From contig JAJZKN010000002.1 of assembly GCA_021850865.1 (NCBI GenBank), positions 1 to 47,577 on the forward strand: 47,577 nucleotides of DNA, written 5' to 3'. Position 1 is the first letter of the stretch, and every line of letters starts with the position of its first letter. The position numbers were made by a program, and so were the translations under genes. The DNA is from a bacterium. Its GTDB lineage: Bacteria > Patescibacteriota > Saccharimonadia > Saccharimonadales > UBA4665. The notes beneath the pieces were generated by a model. It made no database searches and was not told the origin of the DNA. It saw nothing but the letters and a program-made list of their open reading frames with translations. Shown here piece after piece: positions 41,433 through 47,577 of the stretch.

Positions 41433-42002
41433 ATGAACTTGTTGGTTGTGGTTATTGTTGCAGTAGCGGTTGTAGTACTGATCATTGTTTTCGCGATCTA
41501 TAACGGTTTAGTCAGATTAAATCAACGGGCCAATGAAGCCTGGAGTGATATTACGGTTCAACTGAAGCGGCGGTATGATCTGATACCCAATCTAGTCAAT
41601 ACCGTTAAGGGTTACGCCGCTCACGAAAAGACAGTTTTTGAAGACGTCACCGCCGCCAGGGCAAACGCCATGAATGCCCAGGGCCCGGCGGATACCGCTA
41701 AAGCCGAAAACCAGTTTAGCGCCACGCTAAAAAGTTTATTTGCCGTAGCCGAAAACTATCCGGACTTGAAGGCAACTCAGAATTTCCAGGAACTTCAGGC
41801 CGAGCTAGTGGATACCGAGGATAAAATTCAGGCTTCCAGGCGTTTCTATAATAGTATCGTCAGAGATTTTAACACGCGTCGTCAGACTATTCCGACTAAG
41901 TTTTTCGCCACAATGCTGGGCTATAACAAGGATAAGGAATACTTTGAACTTGACGAGGCCGAGACCCAGCAGGCCCAACAGCCGGTCAATGTCCAGTTTT
42001 AG
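41433..42002 (+). CDS. lemA: LemA family protein
   Basis: LemA proteins have an N-terminal membrane anchor and a cytoplasmic or periplasmic helical bundle; their molecular role is unclear, but they commonly travel with HtpX. The 189-aa product has a span at about residues 3-25 (LVVVIVAVAVVVLIIVFAIY), then the signature LVRLNQRANEAWSDITVQLK and RRYDLIPNLVNTVKGYAAHE, and TRRQTIPTKFFATMLGY near the end. A Gln-rich tail closes it. htpX begins 18 bp downstream, the usual lemA-htpX pair. Confidence 0.93.
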   Translation: MNLLVVVIVAVAVVVLIIVFAIYNGLVRLNQRANEAWSDITVQLKRRYDLIPNLVNTVKGYAAHEKTVFEDVTAARANAMNAQGPADTAKAENQFSATLKSLFAVAENYPDLKATQNFQELQAELVDTEDKIQASRRFYNSIVRDFNTRRQTIPTKFFATMLGYNKDKEYFELDEAETQQAQQPVNVQF

Positions 42003-42020
42003 CAAGTAGAAATATCCCAA

Positions 42021-42899
42021 ATGTATTCGGAAATAGCCCACAACAAACTCAAATCGATGCTGATTCTGGCGATATTTGTGCTGATTCTGGCGGCGCTGGC
42101 GGATGTTTTCGACTTGGCTTACGCCGGGGGCAGTCCGGCGATACTGATCGGCGTGGTCATCGGTAGCATAATCTACGTGATTATTAGCTACTTTGTCGGT
42201 ACGAAAATGAGTTTGGCGGTCAACGGAGCGAAGCAGATCCAGAAAACAGATAACCCGAGAATGTGGCGGATTATTGAAAATCTGAGCATCGCCGATGGCC
42301 TGCCGATGCCTAAGGTATATATTATGGATGATCCGTCACCAAATGCATTTGCGACCGGTCGTGATCCGAATCATAGCGCCGTTTGTGCCACTTCCGGACT
42401 TCTGGACATAATGGATGACGATGAACTGAGCGGGGTTTTCGCTCATGAGCTCGGACACGTAAAAAATTATGATATCCGGGTAAGTATGATCGCTTTTGCT
42501 CTAACTGCCGCCATTTCGCTGCTGGCTGACATTCTCTTGAATATGACCTTTTTCCGGAGTAACAACGAAGAGGATAATCAGCTGTTTTTATATCTTGGCA
42601 TAGCCGCCGCTATTCTGGCGCCACTGGTGGCTTTTCTGGTGCAAATGGCTGTATCCAGGCAGCGGGAATATCTGGCCGATGCCACCGGCGCCTTAACCAC
42701 TAGGTATCCGGAAGGGTTGGCCTCGGCTTTGAAGAAAATCGCTAATACCGGCAGTACTTTGAAGAAACAAAATACCGCCACGGCTCACTTTTTTTTCGCC
42801 AATCCCTTGAAGGCCCATGCGATCACTAATTTGTTTTCCACCCATCCGCCGATAGAAGAGCGCATCAAGCGACTGGAGCAAATGGACACACATGTCTAA
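42021..42899 (+). CDS. htpX: membrane metalloprotease HtpX (M48)
   Basis: HtpX is a zinc endopeptidase that removes misfolded or damaged membrane proteins. The 292-aa protein has two N-terminal spans (about 12-30 and 38-60), the zinc motif HELGH in LSGVFAHELGHVKNYDIRVS, two more spans, and the third-ligand region SRQREYLADATGA, with a C-terminal STHPPIEERIKRL. Length is typical. The last 8 nt overlap the following membrane-protein gene. Confidence 0.95.
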   Translation: MYSEIAHNKLKSMLILAIFVLILAALADVFDLAYAGGSPAILIGVVIGSIIYVIISYFVGTKMSLAVNGAKQIQKTDNPRMWRIIENLSIADGLPMPKVYIMDDPSPNAFATGRDPNHSAVCATSGLLDIMDDDELSGVFAHELGHVKNYDIRVSMIAFALTAAISLLADILLNMTFFRSNNEEDNQLFLYLGIAAAILAPLVAFLVQMAVSRQREYLADATGALTTRYPEGLASALKKIANTGSTLKKQNTATAHFFFANPLKAHAITNLFSTHPPIEERIKRLEQMDTHV

Positions 42900-43878
42900 A
42901 GCTGATAAATATACTGGCAAAAAAAAGACTTTAACCGCATCGACAAAAAGACCAAAAACATCATCACCGGAAGCTATTAATGCCCGACCCCTGGACATCA
43001 ACAAACGCCCCGCGCCAAAACCGCGACTACCGAACGTCTTGCAATTGAGCAGCGGCTGTTTTCGTTTACTTTGGTCTAACAGGTGGGTATTTATTGGGAT
43101 CGTGCTGATCTATGGAATAATTAATTTTACTTTGGCTCGGGGTTTCAGTAGTGGCGTTGACCCGGCTAGCTTCAATAGTCAAGTCAATAATTTGTTTCAT
43201 GGCCAATTCAAGCAAATAGACGGAGGTCTTACGGTATTGGCTCTGATGTTATCGAGCGTCGGTAGTAGTAACAGCAGCGGCGGCGGCGGTTTTGCCTATG
43301 AAATGGTTTTGATTATTTTAGTCAGCCTGGCGTTGATTTGGGCGATTAGGAGTGCCAGCAATAATTCCAAAGTCAAAATCAAGGAAGCTTATTACCGCGG
43401 TATGTATCCACTGGTGCCGTTTATGGGTGTAATTTTAGTTATCTGTCTGGAGTTGCTACCGATGCTCGGCGGGTTGGCTATTTACGGTCTGGCCGTCAAT
43501 AACGGTATCGCAATCAATGCACCCGAACTGCTGCTGTTTGCTGCAATTGCCTTAGTGCTGTCTTGCCTGAGCGCATTCTGGCTGAGCAGCTCGCTGTTTG
43601 CCCTCTACATTGTGACGCTCCCGGACATGACGCCGATTAAGGCGCTCAGGTCGGCAAAAAAACTAGTCAAGAAGCGTCGTTTGGCGGTGCTCGGTCGTCT
43701 GGTCTATTTACCCCTAATGCTGCTGATTGTATTGGCAATAATTATGCTGCCGTTTATCTTGGTTGCTCCAAGTATCGCTCAATGGGTGTTTATGTTAATC
43801 GGCATTGCCTATGTAGCTGTGGTGCATACATATTTGTATAATCTTTATCGGGAGCTACTGGTTAATGAACAGAGATAG
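42892..43878 (+). CDS. unrecognised polytopic membrane protein
   Basis: The 328-aa product has a basic, disordered cytoplasmic N-terminus of about 60 residues (rich in Lys, Pro, Thr) and about six hydrophobic segments. One is VFIGIVLIYGIINFTLARGF near 70-88, one follows a Gly/Ser loop (SSVGSSNSSGGGG) near 137-155, then a cluster at 175-250, and two near the end. The central part (IKEAYYRGMYPLVPFMGV and LPDMTPIKALRSAKKLVKKR) recalls families annotated as glycerophosphoryl-diester phosphodiesterase membrane-domain or DUF975-like, but I cannot assign it. It overlaps both htpX (8 nt) and ligA (14 nt), so it is translationally coupled to both. Confidence 0.75.
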   Translation: MSKADKYTGKKKTLTASTKRPKTSSPEAINARPLDINKRPAPKPRLPNVLQLSSGCFRLLWSNRWVFIGIVLIYGIINFTLARGFSSGVDPASFNSQVNNLFHGQFKQIDGGLTVLALMLSSVGSSNSSGGGGFAYEMVLIILVSLALIWAIRSASNNSKVKIKEAYYRGMYPLVPFMGVILVICLELLPMLGGLAIYGLAVNNGIAINAPELLLFAAIALVLSCLSAFWLSSSLFALYIVTLPDMTPIKALRSAKKLVKKRRLAVLGRLVYLPLMLLIVLAIIMLPFILVAPSIAQWVFMLIGIAYVAVVHTYLYNLYRELLVNEQR

Positions 43879-45886
43879 CGCCAGTCAGCGGATTCTTAAG
43901 CTGCGCGAGCTGATTAATGACTACCGCTATAATTACCACGTTCTGAATAAGTCCATTATGAGCGAAGCGGCTGCCGACAGCCTGAAACATGAACTGGCCG
44001 GATTGGAAGAGCTATTTCCGGATTTGATAACTTCCGACAGTCCTACTCAGCGGGTTGCCGGAGGGGTATTGCCCGGGTTTAGTGAGGTTGCTCACCGCCA
44101 GAGGATGCTTAGTTTAAACGATGTTTTCAATCGCTCGGAAATTGAAGCCTGGTTAGCCCGTATATCCAAGGCAGCTGATTTAAGCGTTGATCGCATTGAA
44201 CTATTTTGCGATATCAAGATGGACGGTTTGGCCTGCGCCTTAATTTACCGCGACGGTTTGCTGGAGAGAGGCGTTACTCGTGGCGACGGTTTTGTCGGAG
44301 AGAATGTTACGGCCAATATCCGGACGATCGATTCGGTACCTTTGGCGCTAAGAAGTTCCAAACAAGCCGCGTTGTTTTTGAAGGGCACAACCGAAGTACG
44401 CGGGGAAATCTTGATGTACAAGGCCGACTTCGAAAGCCTTAATGAACAGCGGGTCAAGGATAATCTGCCGCCGTTCGCCAATCCGCGAAATACCGCTGCC
44501 GGTACAATCAGGCAGCTTGATCCGGCGCTTGTTAGCACCCGTCCGCTGCACTTTCGGGCTTATGATCTTATTCGGGAAGAACCAGGAGACGTACCGAGCT
44601 ACAGCTATGCCTACGAAATGTTAAGATCGCTCGGCTTCAGCGTTAACCCGATGGCAAGCGTTTTTATTGGCCTGGACAGGGTGATGAACTTTATTGACCA
44701 ATGGGAAGCTAAGCGCCACCGCCTGGACTTTAACACCGACGGACTGGTTATAAAAGTTAACGACCGTACCGTTTATGAGAAGCTAGGCGTCGTTGGCAAG
44801 GCGCCTAGGGGTGCGGTCGCCTATAAATACGCCGCCGAGCAAGCGACGACGAGGGTCAAAGACATTCTGGTATCGATTGGACGCACCGGTGCCGCGACTC
44901 CGGTGGCAGTGCTTGAGCCGGTACAGATTGCCGGGAGCACGGTACAAATGGCTACCCTGCATAACGAAAGTGAGATTGAACGAAAGGACATACGGATCGG
45001 CGACAGTGTTATTGTCCATAAAGCCGGTGACATTATTCCGGAAATTGTTCAACCGTTAATTCAGTTGCGATCCGGCGAGGAGAAAGTGTTCAAGATGCCA
45101 AAAATCTGCCCGGATTGCGGCAGTGATCTGGTAAAGAAGAAGTCCGATGAGGCGGTTTGGCGTTGCCCGAACCATAGTTGTCCCTCGAGGTCCTGGAAGC
45201 AGATACAACATTATGCGTCCAAAGAGGCGCTGGATATTGAAGGTCTTGGCGAAAAGAACGTGATCGCCCTACTCGACGCTAAACTAATTAAAGACGCGGC
45301 TGATATATACTCATTAAGGCCCGAACAACTAATGCAACTTGAGCGGTTTGCGGAAATTTCCGCCAATAAGTTAATAGCGGCTATCCAAGAGAAAAAACAG
45401 CCGCCGTTGGCGCGCTTTTTATACGGTTTAGGCATCAGACATATTGGTATTCAAACAGCTGTCGATCTTGCCAATAAGTTTAAAAATCTTGATGCGATCG
45501 CCGCGGCTACTACAGATAGTCTGGCTCAAGTGGACGGAGTCGGTGAAATTGTTGCCGAATCGCTGGTCGAATATTTCTCCGAACCACGCAGCCAGCAACT
45601 TTTAGCGAAGTTTAAACAGACAAGCGTCTGGCCGCAACCAGTAACTAATACCGGGGGATCTCTGGTCGGCAGAGGGTTTGTAATAAGCGGGACGTTAAAC
45701 TCATTGTCCAGAGAAGAGGCAGCGGAAAAAATCCGAAGTCTGGGCGGGACGTTTCAGTCAAGCGTCGGGAAGGAAACGGACTATCTGGTGATAGGAGACA
45801 ATCCCGGCTCCAGTAAAATAGCTAAGGCTAATCAATTAAAAACACAGATATTAAATGAGGCGCAGTTTTTGGCAATGCTTGACTAG
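43865..45886 (+). CDS. ligA: NAD-dependent DNA ligase LigA
   Basis: LigA seals nicks using NAD+ during replication and repair. The 673-aa protein is complete. It has the Ia domain with YRYNYHVLN and DSPTQRVAGG, the adenylation motif KMDGLACALIYRDG with the nucleophilic lysine, RGDGFVGENVTANIRTI, and TEVRGEI. The OB fold contains the GRTGAATPVAVLEPV motif. The zinc finger (CPDCGSDL ... CPNHSCPSR), helix-hairpin-helix repeats (GLGIRHIGIQTA; VDGVGEIVAESL) and C-terminal BRCT domain (GRGFVISGTLNSLSREEA, last about 80 residues) complete it. The start overlaps the preceding gene. Confidence 0.97.
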   Translation: MNRDSASQRILKLRELINDYRYNYHVLNKSIMSEAAADSLKHELAGLEELFPDLITSDSPTQRVAGGVLPGFSEVAHRQRMLSLNDVFNRSEIEAWLARISKAADLSVDRIELFCDIKMDGLACALIYRDGLLERGVTRGDGFVGENVTANIRTIDSVPLALRSSKQAALFLKGTTEVRGEILMYKADFESLNEQRVKDNLPPFANPRNTAAGTIRQLDPALVSTRPLHFRAYDLIREEPGDVPSYSYAYEMLRSLGFSVNPMASVFIGLDRVMNFIDQWEAKRHRLDFNTDGLVIKVNDRTVYEKLGVVGKAPRGAVAYKYAAEQATTRVKDILVSIGRTGAATPVAVLEPVQIAGSTVQMATLHNESEIERKDIRIGDSVIVHKAGDIIPEIVQPLIQLRSGEEKVFKMPKICPDCGSDLVKKKSDEAVWRCPNHSCPSRSWKQIQHYASKEALDIEGLGEKNVIALLDAKLIKDAADIYSLRPEQLMQLERFAEISANKLIAAIQEKKQPPLARFLYGLGIRHIGIQTAVDLANKFKNLDAIAAATTDSLAQVDGVGEIVAESLVEYFSEPRSQQLLAKFKQTSVWPQPVTNTGGSLVGRGFVISGTLNSLSREEAAEKIRSLGGTFQSSVGKETDYLVIGDNPGSSKIAKANQLKTQILNEAQFLAMLD

Positions 45887-45985
45887 ACAAGCAAAAGCGA
45901 TATGCTAAACACGGAAGGTAAAGCGTGCGCTACGGCTCTTGGCGATTTTACTAAAACAAAAACTAGTTCAGACAAAAAGAGCCTA

Positions 45986-46016
45986 GGGTGGGCGCGCACG
46001 CCAGCCGATCCCACCT
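45986..46016. other. hairpin in the ligA-tRNA-Ala gap
   Basis: GGGTGGG (45986-45992) pairs with CCCACCT (46010-46016), with one G-T pair, around a 17-nt GC-rich loop. The downstream sequence AATAATTAG is not a T tract, so terminator function for ligA is doubtful. The hairpin coincides with the end of a 38-codon frame (45902-46018) that has no visible ribosome-binding site. Confidence 0.35.
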
Positions 46017-46045
46017 AATAATTAGTCCAATTAAAATTTAATCGC

Positions 46046-46073
46046 TTGATCTGAAGTTAATAGCTGTTATTAT
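46046..46073 (+). promoter_or_regulatory. promoter of tRNA-Ala(GGC)
   Basis: TTGATC (46046-46051) and TATTAT (46068-46073) are 16 bp apart. The predicted start is about 10 nt before the tRNA 5' end. Confidence 0.45.
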
Positions 46074-46089
46074 ATTTGAAGTTTGTCTT

Positions 46090-46166
46090 GGGGCATTAGC
46101 TCAGTTGGCTAGAGTGTCTGGCTGGCAGTCAGAAGGTCATCGGTTCGAGCCCGATATGCTCCACCA
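46090..46166 (+). tRNA. tRNA-Ala (anticodon GGC)
   Basis: 77-nt tRNA. The acceptor stem GGGGCAT/ATGCTCC contains one G-T pair at the third position. The anticodon stem TCTGG/TCAGA closes the loop CTGGCAG with anticodon GGC (codons GCC/GCU). The T arm is ATCGG-TTCGAGC-CCGAT. Discriminator A and CCA (46164-46166) are encoded. Confidence 0.94.
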
Positions 46167-46187
46167 AATTCCTCAGTCTAATATTAT

Positions 46188-47577
46188 CTATGCAGCCTCG
46201 TTGGGCGATAACGATAAGAATCTACTGCAATATACCGCGAACTTTCCGATAGTGCGCTTCACCGTTCCATCTAGATCAACTACGCTAGAACCACTACTGC
46301 TCTGCCCGAATAGTTTTACTTCCCGGGTGCCGTTGTGCTCTAGATCAATGTTTTCAGTCTGTTCACTGCCCCTAGCCAGTTCGGTTATTTCCAGGGCTGC
46401 CGCCACAATGCTTCGAATGAAGGTAGTAATTTCCAGCTCATTAGCGTCTGGTTGGATGCTTAAAGCCAGCTCGTGGCATAATTTTTCAATGTTGGCGTCG
46501 GCAGAATAGTAAGCTACCTTTTGCGCTTTATTTTCGACTGCCCGAATATTCTTCGGGGAGTGCCTAAAGTCTTCAATCGCCGCCAATAATTTCGTCGTAA
46601 TGGCCGCTTGGTTTGATTTGACGGGCTCCCCGCCTGTTTCATTGGTATCTTCCTGCCGGAAAAATACTCTCGCCGTATCGAGTAATTGTCTTGGCGGGTC
46701 TTTTATGTCGACGCTCTCGACATGCTCGGTATTTAGCTGCCGGTCAGAAAAGAACTCATCCCGGGTCGCTGGGTGTGGCTGGTAGTCTTCGGCGGCGACC
46801 TCGTTGTTTATTCCGTCTGCGGCTTGAGTTTCTAATTGGACCTCGTCAGGTTGGCTATTAGCCGGTTCGATGGTTGTTTCTGTTTCGCTGAACACTCTGT
46901 CTGACACTATATTTAGCTCCTGAGTAGTTGCCGGGTTGGTTGCTTCTTGGTCGATAGAAAGATCTTTGTCCAGTATTTCATTTATGTTTGAGATAATGGA
47001 CGCCTCGTTTTGTGGCATGCTCGCCGGCTCATCGGTACTTACCGGAACCGCCTCAACTAAGGGTTCCTGGTAGTGTTCTTCGCTAACCGGATTCAATTCG
47101 CCGATCGGTATCTCTTGAAAATCCTCCAGCTCTATCGGCTCGGTTAACTGCGCGATCGTAACGTATTCCGAGCTTATATCTTCTCTAATTGCATTTTCTA
47201 TATTGTTAGTTCGGTCATTGCTTGACGCTGATTGATCTATGACTACTTCGGAATTTTGTGGGGTGCTTGGCGTTGTACTTATATTGGTTTCCTCGAAAGA
47301 ACTGTTCTGAACTTTAGGTATTGCCGGTGTTTTTTTCACCGGGCTAATAGAGGCGCTTTGCGTTTGGCTTTCACTGCGACGCTTCGGTAGCCTAACCGGT
47401 TCATGTGATTGAGTCAGTTGATCGGGCTGTTTGGCTTTAGGATATGTTTTTTTCACCGGGCTAATAGAGGCGCTTTGCGTTTGGCTTTCACTGCGACGCT
47501 TCGGTAGCCTAACCGGTTCATGTGATTGAGTCAGTTGATCGGGCTGTTTGGCTTTAGGATATGTTTTTTTCACCGGG
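46188..47577 (-). CDS. unrecognised repeat-containing disordered protein, 5'-truncated by the window edge
   Basis: The frame runs off the right edge, so the N-terminus is missing; at least 462 residues are visible. The visible N-terminal part consists of perfect 39-residue repeats (units start KKTYPKAKQPDQLTQSHEPV and end SQTQSASISPV). A long acidic Glu/Thr/Pro/Asn-rich disordered stretch follows. The last about 150 residues look folded and helical (TKLLAAIEDFRHSPKNIRAV, ANIEKLCHELALSIQ, ITTFIRSIVAAALEITELAR), ending in a polar segment and NEAA. There is no membrane span in the visible part. The layout is reminiscent of adaptor or scaffold proteins. It is convergent with tRNA-Ala, 21 bp away. 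Confidence 0.65.
   Translation of the reverse strand, partial: PVKKTYPKAKQPDQLTQSHEPVRLPKRRSESQTQSASISPVKKTYPKAKQPDQLTQSHEPVRLPKRRSESQTQSASISPVKKTPAIPKVQNSSFEETNISTTPSTPQNSEVVIDQSASSNDRTNNIENAIREDISSEYVTIAQLTEPIELEDFQEIPIGELNPVSEEHYQEPLVEAVPVSTDEPASMPQNEASIISNINEILDKDLSIDQEATNPATTQELNIVSDRVFSETETTIEPANSQPDEVQLETQAADGINNEVAAEDYQPHPATRDEFFSDRQLNTEHVESVDIKDPPRQLLDTARVFFRQEDTNETGGEPVKSNQAAITTKLLAAIEDFRHSPKNIRAVENKAQKVAYYSADANIEKLCHELALSIQPDANELEITTFIRSIVAAALEITELARGSEQTENIDLEHNGTREVKLFGQSSSGSSVVDLDGTVKRTIGKFAVYCSRFLSLSPNEAA
47328..47577. repeat. perfect tandem repeat, 117-bp unit, open at the window edge
   Basis: Two identical 117-bp units (47341-47457 and 47458-47574) are followed by three bases of a third, and the preceding 13 bases (47328-47340) also match the unit end. 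Units encode 39 residues in frame in the minus-strand gene. No mismatches were found between the copies. Because the window stops inside the array, the true copy number is unknown and the contig probably ended here for lack of unique sequence. Confidence 0.93.

Noticed and set aside
46105-46509. 134-codon plus-strand frame overlapping tRNA-Ala
   Set aside because: It starts inside the tRNA and runs antisense to the minus-strand repeat protein.

Overview
The window looks like a chromosomal contig from a Patescibacteria/CPR bacterium, most likely Candidatus Saccharibacteria (TM7). The points in favour are a compact, mostly co-directional housekeeping layout, short versions of large enzymes (AlaRS 628 aa, MetRS 478 aa, UvrC about 503 aa), a FtsA/PilM-like protein followed by a baseplate-J-like membrane protein, and many small or CPR-type membrane proteins. 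TGA acts as a stop in many genes (alaS and the atp genes, for example), so this is genetic code 11 and not the TGA-Gly code of Gracilibacteria/Absconditabacteria. The phylum call is inference from gene content. No rRNA is present and no search was run. No CRISPR array, insertion sequence or prophage was seen.

Layout. 1-3.8 kb: 3' part of rsmA, a tmRNA gene (ssrA) filling the apparent gap, a GtrA-family flippase, a GH37 trehalase-like enzyme lacking the usual catalytic base, tRNA-Val(CAC) and a HIT protein. 3.9-8.0 kb: metG, tatD, two unrecognised small genes and a cysteine desulfurase. 8.0-13.1 kb: an F-type ATPase operon, b-delta-alpha-gamma-beta-epsilon, tightly coupled by ATGA overlaps but without subunits a and c. 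13.1-24.9 kb: mnmA, alaS, the FtsA/PilM-like and baseplate-J-like pair, ruvX, mltG, a LysM-CHAP cell-wall hydrolase, obgE and exonuclease I. 25-33.5 kb: uvrA, rplY (L25/CTC), a tail-anchored disordered protein, uvrC and an aminopeptidase P. 33.5-37.5 kb: a holin-4-like membrane protein, secG, an oligopeptide-binding lipoprotein-like protein, then on the minus strand a 71-aa Tat-signal-like protein, tatC and tatA. 37.6-41.4 kb: tRNA-Leu(CAG), a GlcD-like FAD oxidase, tRNA-Leu(GAG), tRNA-Val(TAC), an unassigned GC-rich structured region and a D-Ala-D-Ala carboxypeptidase (minus). 41.4 kb to the end: lemA, htpX, a polytopic membrane protein, ligA, tRNA-Ala(GGC) and a minus-strand protein that runs off the window inside a perfect 117-bp tandem repeat.

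Functionally the window covers translation (MetRS, AlaRS, L25, MnmA with its cysteine desulfurase, tmRNA, RsmA, ObgE), nucleotide excision repair and replication (UvrA, UvrC, LigA, ExoI, RuvX), envelope growth and remodelling (MltG, LysM-CHAP, DacA, FtsA/PilM-like), secretion (SecG, TatA, TatC), membrane proteostasis (LemA, HtpX) and energy conversion (F1 ATPase).

A recurring architecture stands out. Several genes have a -10-like hexamer ending exactly 7 nt before the ATG (gtrA-like, secG, the peptide-binding protein, dacA), which predicts leaderless mRNAs. Others (mnmA, alaS, obgE) have a hexamer 11 nt before the ATG, predicting leaders of about 5 nt. The other notable points are the unusual tmRNA tag, the F1 operon without a/c, the mutated trehalase, the Tat-like mini-protein with a near-consensus promoter, the structured RNA-like region at 39.8-40.06 kb and the contig-end repeat.
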